Both the position numbers and the translations under genes were made by a program. Positions 7,712 to 17,600 of a stretch of DNA of 64,000 bases are shown here, one piece after another. The stretch's first letter is position 1. Every line of letters begins with the position of its first letter. Source of the stretch: JBMNGO01 sp050949885. Its GTDB lineage: Bacteria; Bacillota; Syntrophomonadia; Syntrophomonadales; Syntrophomonadaceae. The notes under the pieces are model-generated. The model saw only the letters and a list, made by a program, of their open reading frames with translations. It made no database searches and was not told where the DNA came from. The stretch covers positions 385,705-449,704 of the forward strand of contig JBMNGO010000002.1 in the NCBI GenBank assembly GCA_050949885.1. The letters are read 5' to 3'.

Positions 7712-8137
7712 ATGGCAAAAAAGATTATGGGTAAAATATCTCTACAGATACCAGCAGGCAAAGCGACTCCAGCACCTCCGGTAGGACCTGCATTGGGGCA
7801 ATATGGAGTAAACATAATGGGCTTTTGTAAGGATTATAACGCCAAAACTGCTAACCAAGTCGGTTTTATCGTCCCGGTGGAGATTACTGTTTATGAAGAC
7901 AGGTCTTTTTCTTTTGTTTTAAAATCTCCCCCCGCTTCTGATTTGTTGAAAAAAGCAGCCAATATTGAGAAAGGCTCGGGGGAACCGAATGTTAAGAAAA
8001 TGGGCAAAGTATCAAGAGCCAAACTGATTGAGATTGCTGAAACAAAAAAACAGGATCTCAATGCAGTTGATATTGAAGCAGCTGTAAGAATGATTGAAGG
8101 TACGGCTCGCAGCATGGGCTTGGAAGTAGTTGACTAA
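7712..8137 (+). CDS. rplK: 50S ribosomal protein L11
   Basis: L11 forms the GTPase-associated centre with L10 and L7/L12 on 23S rRNA. The 141-residue protein shows the N-terminal GKISLQIPAGKATPAPPVGPALGQ and the rRNA-binding C-terminal half with GSGEPNVKKMGKV. I start at ATG 7712 behind GGGAGGTGA; the upstream in-frame GTG 7703 is inside that ribosome site. Confidence 0.97.
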   Translation: MAKKIMGKISLQIPAGKATPAPPVGPALGQYGVNIMGFCKDYNAKTANQVGFIVPVEITVYEDRSFSFVLKSPPASDLLKKAANIEKGSGEPNVKKMGKVSRAKLIEIAETKKQDLNAVDIEAAVRMIEGTARSMGLEVVD

Positions 8138-8180
8138 GTGGGAGGATTTAATCCGCGATAGACCACAAGGAGGAAAAAAA

Positions 8181-8882
8181 GTGAAGAGAAGCAAAACATA
8201 TCAAGAGGCAATAAAGAAAATCGACCGGAACCGGTTGTACGAACCGGCCGAAGCAATTAATTTGGTTAAGGAATTATCTTCAGCCAAATTTGATGAAACA
8301 GTGGAGGTCCATATTAAACTGGGGGTTGACCCCAGGCATGCTGATCAGCAGGTGAGAGGTACCGTAAGTCTCCCCCATGGAACTGGCAAAACCAGAAAAG
8401 TATTAGTTTTTGCCAAGGGCGAGAAAGCCAAAGAGGCGGAAGTTGCTGGAGCAGATTTCGTTGGTAGCGAGGAACTGGCGGAAAAAATCCAGAGTGGCTG
8501 GTTTGATTTTGATGTGGCCGTTGCAACTCCTGACATGATGTCAGTTGTTGGTAAGCTGGGAAAGATATTGGGGCCTAGGGGCCTAATGCCCAATCCCAAA
8601 GCAGGAACAGTTACCTTTGAAATTGAAAAGACCATTAAAGAACTAAAAGCCGGGCGTATTGAGTATCGTGTTGATAAAACTTCTATAATTCATGCTCCTA
8701 TAGGTAGGGTATCCTTTGATCCCGAAAAATTGCTGGATAACCTGAATGTTTTTGCTGAAGCCTTAATCAAGGCACGGCCAGCAGCTGCCAAGGGGCAGTA
8801 CATGCGCTCGGTTACCGTATGTTCTACCATGGGCCCGGGTATAAAGATAAATCCTCTGGTTCTTATGGCTACAGCCAGATAG
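8181..8882 (+). CDS. rplA: 50S ribosomal protein L1
   Basis: L1 builds the mobile L1 stalk at the E site and can repress its own mRNA in many bacteria. The signature GKILGPRGLMPNPKAGTVT and the ending GPGIKINPL are present, at 233 residues, the usual size. GTG 8181 directly follows AAGGAGGAAAAAAA; the longer frame reaching back into rplK lacks a ribosome site. rplK-rplA form the first half of the stalk-protein operon. Confidence 0.97.
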   Translation: MKRSKTYQEAIKKIDRNRLYEPAEAINLVKELSSAKFDETVEVHIKLGVDPRHADQQVRGTVSLPHGTGKTRKVLVFAKGEKAKEAEVAGADFVGSEELAEKIQSGWFDFDVAVATPDMMSVVGKLGKILGPRGLMPNPKAGTVTFEIEKTIKELKAGRIEYRVDKTSIIHAPIGRVSFDPEKLLDNLNVFAEALIKARPAAAKGQYMRSVTVCSTMGPGIKINPLVLMATAR

Positions 8883-8899
8883 AACGCAAAAAATAAAAT

Positions 8900-9085
8900 A
8901 GCCAAATAGACCGCAGACAGCCGGTGGCATACGCCTTAATGAATCTAAAATTCACCTGCCGAGGTTTGAAATAAAGGGAAATATTTTGTTTCTTAAACCT
9001 CTGTGCTGTCCACAGGGGTTTTTAATTTAGCCGCCGATGTTGTCAGAGCGAAAGCTCGCTGTTAATGAAAAAGCTCTCCCATAAA
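8900..9085 (+). promoter_or_regulatory. L10 leader (rplJ-rplL autoregulatory RNA)
   Basis: The 218-base gap before rplJ holds the conserved elements of the Firmicute L10 leader: CCGCAGACAGCCGGTGG near 8910, CACCTGCCGAGGTTTGAA near 8953-8970, and AAACCTC at 8995-9001. L10(L12)4 is known to bind such leaders. GAGGTTT (8961-8967) can pair with AAACCTC (8995-9001), which would exclude the terminator hairpin just downstream, so an attenuation switch is likely. Confidence 0.85.
8996..9028 (+). terminator. Attenuator terminator inside the L10 leader
   Basis: AACCTCTGTG (8996-9005) pairs with CACAGGGGTT (9011-9020) over 10 base pairs with one T-G wobble and a 5-base loop, followed by TTTAATTT. The 5' strand overlaps the competing AAACCTC partner of GAGGTTT, as expected for regulated termination. 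Confidence 0.75.
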
Positions 9086-9100
9086 AGGAGGTGAGAAACT

Positions 9101-9625
9101 TTGCCGAAACTGGAAGAAAAACAAAAGGTGGTAAAGGACATCGAAGCCAAACTAGAAGATGCGACTCTGGTGGTATTTACAGATTACCGGGGAATTAATG
9201 TGGAAGAAATGACCGTATTGAGGAATCGCTTGAGACTTCCCGGTGTTGAATACAGGGTTCTTAAGAACACCATGACCAGGTTTGCACTAGAAAACAAGGG
9301 TTTTAATGATATTATCCCTCAGGTGGAAGGTCCTAACGCGGTCTTGTTCAGTAAGGATGATCCTGTTCAGCCTGCCAAAGTACTCTTTGACTTTATCAAA
9401 GAGTATAAAAAACTGCAGGTAAAAGTCGGTTTATTGGAAGGGCAGATAGTAGGCCCGGAAAAGGTCAAGTCACTGGCTGAGCTACCGCCGAGAGAGGTAC
9501 TGGTAGCACAAGTTCTGGGTACCATGAAGGCACCCATCAACAGTCTGGTTTATGTATTAAATGCAAATATTACCGGGCTGGTAAGAGCCCTGGATCAAAT
9601 CAGGGAACAAAAAGAGGCCAGCTAA
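9101..9625 (+). CDS. rplJ: 50S ribosomal protein L10
   Basis: L10 anchors the L7/L12 dimers of the stalk. The protein has 174 residues with the family features DYRGINVEEMTVLRNRLR and the C-terminal L12-binding helix. It starts with TTG at 9101 after a strong AAAAGGAGGTGAGAA; no ATG or GTG competes. It lies behind the L10 leader and is followed by rplL. Confidence 0.97.
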   Translation: MPKLEEKQKVVKDIEAKLEDATLVVFTDYRGINVEEMTVLRNRLRLPGVEYRVLKNTMTRFALENKGFNDIIPQVEGPNAVLFSKDDPVQPAKVLFDFIKEYKKLQVKVGLLEGQIVGPEKVKSLAELPPREVLVAQVLGTMKAPINSLVYVLNANITGLVRALDQIREQKEAS

Positions 9626-9658
9626 TAAATTAAACATATATTAAGGAGGAAAAAACTC

Positions 9659-10036
9659 ATGAGTAAAGTTCAGGAAGTTATTGATATAGTCAAAGGGTTA
9701 ACCGTTTTAGAATTGTCTGAACTGGTTAAAGCACTGGAAGAAGAATTTGGCGTAAGTGCTGCAGCACCGGTAGCTGTTGCAGCTGGGCCCGCTGCCGGAG
9801 CAGCTGAAGAGCCGGTAGAAGAACAGACCGAATTTGATGTCATACTTACTTCCGCCGGTGATAAGAAAATTAACGTTATCAAAGTAGTCAGAGAATTGAC
9901 CAGCCTAGGATTGAAAGAAGCTAAAGCCCTGGTTGATGAAGCCCCCAATCCCATTAAGGAAAAAGTATCCAAGGAGGAGGCTAACCAGATCAAGGCCAAG
10001 ATTGAGGAAGCCGGAGGCAGCGTCGAGATTAAATAA
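9659..10036 (+). CDS. rplL: 50S ribosomal protein L7/L12
   Basis: The multimeric stalk protein that recruits translation GTPases. The N-terminal dimerisation domain is followed by an alanine- and glycine-rich hinge (about residues 35-55) and the C-terminal domain with KINVIKVVRELTSLGLKEAKALVDEAP. It has 125 residues. ATG 9659 follows AAGGAGGA. A terminator lies 36 bases beyond the stop. Confidence 0.98.
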   Translation: MSKVQEVIDIVKGLTVLELSELVKALEEEFGVSAAAPVAVAAGPAAGAAEEPVEEQTEFDVILTSAGDKKINVIKVVRELTSLGLKEAKALVDEAPNPIKEKVSKEEANQIKAKIEEAGGSVEIK

Positions 10037-10071
10037 TGGAATTGCTTTTGCTAAAAGCATATGAGACAAAC

Positions 10072-10103
10072 AAGGCCATGTTTATTTTAAATATGGCCTT
10101 TTC
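10072..10103 (+). terminator. Terminator after rplL
   Basis: AAGGCCAT (10072-10079) pairs perfectly with ATGGCCTT (10093-10100), and the run of T continues to TTTT. It separates the stalk-protein operon from the genes that follow. Confidence 0.7.
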
Positions 10104-10351
10104 CCATGCATTTAAGGGCGAGCCCCGGTACTGGTAGATGGAGGACCGTAATTGTGAAATTGAGGTTGAGGGGCTTTGGGTATGCTTAGCAAACAGAGAA
10201 AAGGACCGGCCTGAGCTTACCACAGAAAATCACCTAATTTTATCATAATTATCATTTATACGTCCTTTGTTTTTCCAAGAGAAGTTTATATTGAATAAAG
10301 CTGGTTTCTATTATAACCTTAATTTAGGTTTAAATTGGAAGAAGAAAGGAG
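10104..10351 (+). other. Intergenic region with possible RNA structure
   Basis: No coding frame of interest is seen between the rplL terminator and the next gene. GAGCCCC (10120-10126) can pair with GGGGCTT (10170-10176) around an internal CGGT/ACCG pair, so a structured leader is possible. I recognise no known riboswitch class. AT-rich sequence at 10240-10330 may hold a promoter, but no clear -35/-10 pair stands out. Confidence 0.3.
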
Positions 10352-11086
10352 ATGATCAACATAGTAAAAAAAACGCTCCTTATTCTGGTCTTATTTGTCT
10401 TGATAATAGGAGTTTTTGCTTCGACAGTACAAGCTAGCTCAGTGGATTGGCAGATTATTGTAAGAGATGATCAAACCATGGAAGAAAGGGTGGTTATTCC
10501 ACAGCCTGAAATCGATTTCCTCCAACACAATCAAATACCCTATATGATGAGCGAAAACCGCCTGATTATTGATGGATGGGAAACAGTTCCGGATGAAAAG
10601 GGAAAGCTGGTTTTGTACCGGGAGCACCAACCAACCGGGGACTTCCCGGGAACCGTCCCGGCCGTTCCCCTGCAGGTTGAGATAAAGGATTATTGGCTCT
10701 GGAAAAACATATCAATAAAGAAGGGCCCCGCTTATTCAGCAGATAAATTACTTCATGTTTACAGTAATTATCAGGACGCTGCCTTTACAATTACTGTACC
10801 CGGGATAATTTACAAGAGTTCCGGTGCTAAGGTAAACGAATATACAGCCGCTTGGAAATTGGATGAGATAAAAGCCTTCCCCCCTTATTACATATTCCTT
10901 AGATATATTAGTATCAATGGGTTTCTCCTGGGAGTAGTAATATTTGCATTAGGCTTTATAATTATTGGAATTGTGTTTATTCGTGTAAATCGCAGGACTA
11001 ACCGATGGATTGAAGAAGAATACAGCCTGGAAAAGGCTAGAGAGATGTTGGAGAAACAACAGGAATGTCAAGAAAAAAAGGAATAA
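10352..11086 (+). CDS. Exported, C-terminally anchored protein of unknown function
   Basis: I do not recognise this protein. It begins with a signal-peptide-like stretch (KKTLLILVLFVLIIGVFAST, then VQAS), has an extracytoplasmic domain of about 170 residues, and ends with one membrane segment (LLGVVIFALGFIIIGIVFI) and a charged coiled-coil tail inside. Such a topology resembles small membrane-anchored surface proteins. Its place between rplL and rpoB, normally adjacent or separated only by a methyltransferase gene, is unusual. The ATG at 10352 overlaps its own ribosome site GGAGATGATC; an in-frame ATA at 10361 is at better distance, giving a start three codons later. Confidence 0.75.
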   Translation: MINIVKKTLLILVLFVLIIGVFASTVQASSVDWQIIVRDDQTMEERVVIPQPEIDFLQHNQIPYMMSENRLIIDGWETVPDEKGKLVLYREHQPTGDFPGTVPAVPLQVEIKDYWLWKNISIKKGPAYSADKLLHVYSNYQDAAFTITVPGIIYKSSGAKVNEYTAAWKLDEIKAFPPYYIFLRYISINGFLLGVVIFALGFIIIGIVFIRVNRRTNRWIEEEYSLEKAREMLEKQQECQEKKE

Positions 11087-11277
11087 AAAAGATAAAAACC
11101 CTTATTATTTTCTTGATTGTAATACTTTCTTGTGATAATATTAATAATTGCCATTCGTATTTATGTCGAATGTTAATATATACACTCAACCCGGTTTAAG
11201 GCTTTTAAAAAGCGAGGTTTAGAGTAGCCTTGCTTTTCACTCTTTTAGGAAATAACAAAAGGGGTGGATGTAAAGAG

Positions 11278-14200
11278 ATGGCTCATATAGAACACTACGG
11301 AAAAGTTAGCAGATTAAGTTATGCTCAGATAATGGAACCTATTGAATTGCCTAATCTCATCCAGACACAGCTTAGTTCGTACAATTGGTTTTTGGAGCAT
11401 GGACTGCGGGAAGCCCTGCGGGAGGTATTTCCCATCACTGACTTTACAGGCAAACTGGAACTAGACTTTATCAGCTATAATTTAGGAGACCCCAAATATT
11501 CGGTTAACGAGTGTAAAGAAAGGGATGTCAGTTATCAGGCTCCTTTAAAACTTAAAGTAAGATTAACAGATAACGAAAATGGAGAAATCAAAGAATCTGA
11601 AGTATATATGGGTGATTTGCCCTTAATGACCGAAAAAGGTACTTTTATCATTAACGGAGCGGAGAGAGTTGTAGTCAGCCAGTTAGTAAAATCTCCGGGA
11701 GTATATTTTAGTGATAGGATCGATGTCTCAGGCAACAAATTATATGGTGCTACAATTATACCTAACCGTGGCGCCTGGTTTGAACTGGAAATGGATGGGG
11801 CAGGGGTCATTTACACTAGAATAGATAAGACCCGGAAAATTCCAGTTACAGTACTGCTGAGAGCAATCGGTTACGAGAGCAATGAAGCCATTTTAGAACT
11901 TTACAATAATGATGAGACGATAGTAAAGACCCTGGAAAAGGATATTACCAGCAATAAAAAGGAAGCTTTAATTGAATTTTACCGGAGACTGCGGCCAGGT
12001 GAAATGGCTACTGAAGATGCCGCCGAGCAGCTTCTCAATAATCTTTTCTTTGATCCTCGCAGATACGATTTGGCTAGTGTAGGGCGTTACAAGGTAAACA
12101 AGAAACTGGGCTTAAATATTCCCATGGAAATCCGGTATCTTACAGTTGAAGATGTAACAACAACTATTGCCTATTTGCTTAAACTGATAAACGGTCTGGG
12201 CAAAACCGATGTAATTGACCATTTAGGCAACCGGCGGCTGCGTTCCATTGGCGAACTGCTGCAGAACCAGTTTAGAACTGGACTGGTCCGAATGGAAAGA
12301 GTGGTCCGGGAGCGTATGAGTATCCACGATGTGGAAACCTTAACTCCCCAGGTATTAATAAATATTAGGCCCATTACGGCTGCAGTCAAAGAGTTTTTCG
12401 GCAGTTCCCAATTATCACAATTTATGGATCAGACTAATCCACTTGCCGAATTAACCCATAAGAGACGTTTGAGTGCCTTGGGGCCGGGTGGATTGACTCG
12501 TGAACGAGCCGGCTTCCAGGTTCGTGATGTGCACCATTCACACTATGGGCGTATTTGTCCCATCGAAACACCTGAAGGTCCTAATATAGGACTGATAGGG
12601 TCACTGGCCACATTTGGCCGGGTAAACGATTTCGGATTTATTGAGACACCTTATAGAAAAGTGGACAAAGTAAATAAAAGAGTCTTGGATGAAATTCATT
12701 ACCTTTCTGCTGACGAAGAAGATGAATACTTTGTTGCCCAGGCCAATGCTCCCTTGGACGAAAACGGCTATTTCATTGGAGACCGGGTAGAGGCCCGGTA
12801 TTATGAAGAAATTCTTGAGGTGCCCATTGAGAAAGTAGATTATATGGACGTATCTCCTAAGCAGGTATTCAGTGTGGCTACTTCATTAATACCGTTTCTG
12901 GAAAACGATGATGCCAACCGGGCATTGATGGGAGCCAATATGCAGCGCCAGGCGGTGCCTCTCATCAAAACGGAAGCTCCGATTATTGGAACCGGGCTTG
13001 AGTATAAGGCGGCCAAGGATTCCGGTGCAGTGGTAGTCAGCAAGAGGGCCGGAATTGTAAAAAGGGTCAGTGCAGACCGGATAGTAATAGAAAACGATCA
13101 AGGGACCCTTGATACCTACGAATTGCTCAAATTTGTCAGATCAAATCAGGGAACCTGTTATAATCAGAGGCCCACGGTCCAAGTGGGAGAGCGTGTGGAA
13201 GCGGATACAGTAATAGCTGATGGACCCAGTACCCATATGGGTGAGCTGGCTTTGGGGCGAAATGTCTTAGTAGCTTTTATTCCCTGGGAAGGGTATAACT
13301 ATGAAGATGCTATTCTCATTTCAGAAAAGCTGGTTAAAGAAGACATATTCACTTCTATTCATATAGAAGAATATGAATGCGAGGCCCGGGATACCAAACT
13401 GGGACCCGAAGAAATCACTCGGGATATTCCCAATGTATCCGAGGATATGCTGAAAAACCTGGATGAGTTTGGAGTAATCCGGGTGGGAGCAGAAGTTAGG
13501 GCCGACGATATCCTGGTAGGCAAAGTAACACCTAAAGGGGAGACGGAGCTTACTCCTGAAGAAAGACTGCTAAGGGCTATTTTCGGAGAAAAGGCTCGCG
13601 AAGTAAGGGATTCGTCTCTTCGGGTCCCTCATGGTGAGGCAGGGAAGATAGTGACAGTAAAAAGGTTTTCCCGGGAAAAAGGTGATGAATTACCTCCAGG
13701 GGTAAACCAGCTGGTAAGGGTATATATTGCCCAAAAAAGGAAAATTTCCGAGGGGGACAAAATGGCGGGGCGCCACGGAAACAAGGGAGTTATTTCTCGG
13801 ATTCTCCCCGAAGAGGATATGCCGTTCTTAGAAGACGGCACTCCTGTAGAAATTGTACTAAATCCCTTAGGGGTTCCTTCCCGAATGAACATTGGACAAA
13901 TCCTGGAATGCCATTTGGGTTGGGCTGCCCAGGCCCTGGGAATTAACATAACAACCCCGGTTTTTGACGGCGCCAATGAACAGGATATTTTTGAAAAGCT
14001 GGCCGAGGCCAATCTCCCTGTAAACGGCAAGACAGTTTTATATGATGGCAGGACCGGGGAGCCATTTGACCATGAGGTTACCGTTGGGGTAGTTTATATG
14101 CTGAAACTGGCCCATCTGGTTGATGATAAAATCCATGCCCGCTCCATAGGGCCCTATTCGTTAGTAACCCAGCAGCCATTGGGAGGAAAAGCCCAATTTG

Positions 14201-14634
14201 GAGGGCAGAGGTTTGGAGAAATGGAAGTGTGGGCATTAGAAGCATATGGAGCTTCGTATACCTTGCAGGAAATTCTGACAGTAAAGTCGGACGATGTTGT
14301 GGGCAGGTTAAAAACCTATGAGTCTATTGTCAAGGGAGAAAATATACCAGAACCGGGTGTTCCGGAAGGATTTAAGGTTTTAATCAAAGAATTCCAGAGC
14401 CTGGCTCTTGATGTGAAGATTCTGTCGGGGGACGAAAGTGAAATTACCATTAAAGATATAGATTACGAAGTGAATGAAAAAGAAAAAGCCAGGGAGTTAG
14501 GGCTGGAGCTGCCGGAGACATCCATGGCCCGCACCGATAATGTGCAAACAGAGACCCCGGGCGATGAAGAGGAAGACGAAGTAATGGAGGAAGACATAGA
14601 AGACGATGAGGAATTTGACTCGGAGCTGGATTAA
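11278..14634 (+). CDS. rpoB: DNA-directed RNA polymerase subunit beta
   Basis: The 1118-residue beta subunit, catalytic with beta-prime. The rifampicin-binding region (about 379-412: SQFMDQTNPLAELTHKRRLSALGPGG) is of the sensitive type. The C-terminal signature GDKMAGRHGNKGV and the QQPLGGKAQFGGQRFGEMEVWALEAYGA block are intact. A strongly acidic tail closes the protein. ATG 11278 (MAHIEHYGKVSR) follows GGGGTGG; the upstream TTG at 11230 adds residues not expected in the family. The 191 bases upstream are AT-rich and may hold a promoter (TTGATT at 11113 with GATAAT at 11134), not a strong one. Confidence 0.98.
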   Translation: MAHIEHYGKVSRLSYAQIMEPIELPNLIQTQLSSYNWFLEHGLREALREVFPITDFTGKLELDFISYNLGDPKYSVNECKERDVSYQAPLKLKVRLTDNENGEIKESEVYMGDLPLMTEKGTFIINGAERVVVSQLVKSPGVYFSDRIDVSGNKLYGATIIPNRGAWFELEMDGAGVIYTRIDKTRKIPVTVLLRAIGYESNEAILELYNNDETIVKTLEKDITSNKKEALIEFYRRLRPGEMATEDAAEQLLNNLFFDPRRYDLASVGRYKVNKKLGLNIPMEIRYLTVEDVTTTIAYLLKLINGLGKTDVIDHLGNRRLRSIGELLQNQFRTGLVRMERVVRERMSIHDVETLTPQVLINIRPITAAVKEFFGSSQLSQFMDQTNPLAELTHKRRLSALGPGGLTRERAGFQVRDVHHSHYGRICPIETPEGPNIGLIGSLATFGRVNDFGFIETPYRKVDKVNKRVLDEIHYLSADEEDEYFVAQANAPLDENGYFIGDRVEARYYEEILEVPIEKVDYMDVSPKQVFSVATSLIPFLENDDANRALMGANMQRQAVPLIKTEAPIIGTGLEYKAAKDSGAVVVSKRAGIVKRVSADRIVIENDQGTLDTYELLKFVRSNQGTCYNQRPTVQVGERVEADTVIADGPSTHMGELALGRNVLVAFIPWEGYNYEDAILISEKLVKEDIFTSIHIEEYECEARDTKLGPEEITRDIPNVSEDMLKNLDEFGVIRVGAEVRADDILVGKVTPKGETELTPEERLLRAIFGEKAREVRDSSLRVPHGEAGKIVTVKRFSREKGDELPPGVNQLVRVYIAQKRKISEGDKMAGRHGNKGVISRILPEEDMPFLEDGTPVEIVLNPLGVPSRMNIGQILECHLGWAAQALGINITTPVFDGANEQDIFEKLAEANLPVNGKTVLYDGRTGEPFDHEVTVGVVYMLKLAHLVDDKIHARSIGPYSLVTQQPLGGKAQFGGQRFGEMEVWALEAYGASYTLQEILTVKSDDVVGRLKTYESIVKGENIPEPGVPEGFKVLIKEFQSLALDVKILSGDESEITIKDIDYEVNEKEKARELGLELPETSMARTDNVQTETPGDEEEDEVMEEDIEDDEEFDSELD

Positions 14635-14698
14635 AGAAAATAGGCGCTGAATAGGTTAGTGCTTACCGGATACTAATCTTTTGAAGGGAGAGACTGAC

Positions 14699-17600
14699 AT
14701 GTTAGATGTCAATAACTTTGAACAGATTAAGATTTCTCTGGCTTCGCCTGAACAAATTCGTTCCTGGAGCAGTGGAGAGGTCAAAAAGCCAGAAACAATA
14801 AACTACCGAACCCTTAGACCGGAAAAAGAGGGGTTGTTTTGTGAGAAAATCTTTGGACCCGTAAAAGATTGGGAATGCCACTGTGGTAAGTATAAGCGCG
14901 TCAGACACAAGGGAATTGTATGTGACCGGTGTGGAGTAGAAGTAACTACCTCCAAGGTCAGGCGGGAAAGAATGGGACACATAGAATTGGCAGCCCCAGT
15001 ATGCCACATTTGGTATTTAAAAGGGATCCCGAGCCGGATGGGGCTTTTGCTTGATATGTCTCCCAAGGTACTGGAAAAAGTAATATACTTTGTCAACTAC
15101 ATTGTGACTGATCCAGGAGATACACCTCTACTTAAAAAGCAGCTGTTAAATGAACGGGAATACCGCGAAAATCGGGATAGGTACGGAAATGCTTTTAAGG
15201 CTGGCATAGGGGCCGAAGCTGTTAAAACACTTCTGGCCGAGACCGACCTTGTACAAATGTCCAAAGAGCTGAAGGCTGAGATCGAAGCCAGTACAGGACA
15301 GAGAAAAGGCCGGGCCATTAAAAGACTGGAAGTAGTCGAATCCTTCAGGCTATCCAATAATAACCCAGAATGGATGATTATGGATGTATTGCCGGTTATA
15401 CCCCCGGAATTACGCCCCATGGTACAACTGGATGGGGGCCGCTTTGCTACCTCGGATTTAAACGATCTTTACCGCCGGGTTATTAATCGTAACAATCGTC
15501 TAAAAAGGCTGTTGGACTTGGGAGCGCCTGATATTATAGTACGCAATGAGAAACGTATGCTCCAGGAAGCGGTTGATGCCTTGATCGACAACGGCAGAAG
15601 AGGGAGACCGGTTACCGGGCCGGGAAATCGTCCCTTAAAATCTTTAAGTGATATGCTAAAAGGCAAACAGGGAAGATTCAGACAGAATCTGCTGGGAAAA
15701 AGAGTCGATTATTCCGGCAGGTCAGTCATAGTTGTAGGGCCCAAACTTAAAATGCACCAGTGTGGGCTTCCTAAAGAAATGGCCCTGGAGCTGTTTAAGC
15801 CCTTTGTAATGAAAAAACTGGTAGACCGAGGGATAGCCTCTAATATAAAAAGTGCCAAGAAAATGGTAGAGCGAGGACGCGAAGAAGTCTGGGATATTCT
15901 TGATGATGTCATTAAAGAGCATCCGGTTTTATTAAACCGTGCTCCCACACTGCATAGACTGGGTATCCAAGCCTTCGAACCGGTGCTGGTAGAAGGCCGG
16001 GCATTACAATTACATCCCCTGGTATGTACAGCATATAATGCGGACTTTGACGGTGACCAGATGGCAGTGCATGTTCCCCTGTCGGCCGAGGCACAAACGG
16101 AAGCTAGGGTGCTGATGCTGGCCAGCAACAATATCCTTAATCCCAAGGATGGCAAGCCTGTTGTTACACCAACCCAGGATATGGTTATAGGGTTATACTA
16201 TTTGACCTATATGAGTCCAGAGGACTGGAGCAAAGAAAATGTCAGGGTCTTTTCCTCAGCCGATGAAGCGCTTATGGCTTATGAGCTGGGACAAATTACT
16301 CTGCATGAAAAGATTAAAGTGAAGTTAAGATTACCGGCTGATGACAGGCCTGGTGAATATGAAGAAAAACTAATAGAGACTTCAGTAGGAAGAGTAATCT
16401 TTAACGAAACCATACCCGATAGCTTGGGTTTCTATAATGGTGTTGTTGACAAGAAAAAACTGGGCAATATTGTCTATGATGTTTACCGTTTGGAAGGCAA
16501 TACCAGGACTGCAGAAATGCTGGACGGAATCAAACGATTAGGCTTTAAATTCGGTACTAAAGCGGGGATTACTGTGGGGGTTACTGATTTCACCACTCCC
16601 GAAGCTAAGGCGGCAATTCTTGCAGAGGCAGATAAAGCGGTTGAAGAAATAGAAAATGACTTTCAGGTAGGTTTGATTACTGATGATGAAAGGCATGCCC
16701 AGGTCGTTGAAATATGGAATCAGGCTACAGAAGATGTAACTGAAATGCTGAAGAAAGAATTGCCGGAGGACAATCCTGTTTATATGATGGCTATATCTGG
16801 AGCTCGAGGGAACTTCCAGCAAATCCGGCAACTAGCTGGCATGAGAGGATTGATGGCGGATCCTTCAGGAAAGATAATAGACTTGCCTATAAAAGCCAAC
16901 TTCCGTGAAGGACTGACTGTTTTGGAATACTTTATTTCCACCCATGGGGCACGTAAAGGACTAGCTGACACAGCCTTAAGAACAGCTGACTCTGGTTATT
17001 TGACCCGGCGCTTAGTTGACGTGTCCCAGGATGTAATAGTCAGGGAAGAGGATTGCCAGTCATTGGAAGGGATCTGGGTATCAAAAATCATGGAAGGATC
17101 CCAGTTAATTGAGCCTCTTAACCAGCGTATCGCAGGCCGGATATCATTAGATACTATTATTCATCCACAAACTGGCCAGGTGCTGGTAAGAGAAAACGAA
17201 ATGATTGAGGACGACGTAGCTTTTGAAATTGAAAAGGCCGGTATTGAAAAAGTAAAAATAAGATCGGTCTTAACCTGCAAAACCAGATTTGGCGTATGCA
17301 AAAAATGTTATGGCCGTAACCTGGCAACTGGATATGACGTGGAAATCGGGGAAGCAGTGGGTGTTTTGGCTGCCCAATCAATAGGGGAACCCGGAACCCA
17401 GTTGACTATGCGTACTTTTCACACTGGAGGGGTGGCCGGAGATGATATTACCCGGGGTCTGCCCCGTGTAGAAGAATTATTTGAGGTGAGAAAACCTAAA
17501 GGTCAGGCATTAGTCACCGAAGTATCAGGACGGGTTAAATTTGGTGAAAACAAGGGACGCAGGGAGATCCAAATCCTGGGTGATGAAGGTGAAGTTATTG

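Noticed and set aside
10029..10223. Minus-strand 64-codon ORF after rplL
   Set aside because: Covers the rplL terminator and has no plausible start site; low-complexity serine-rich text.
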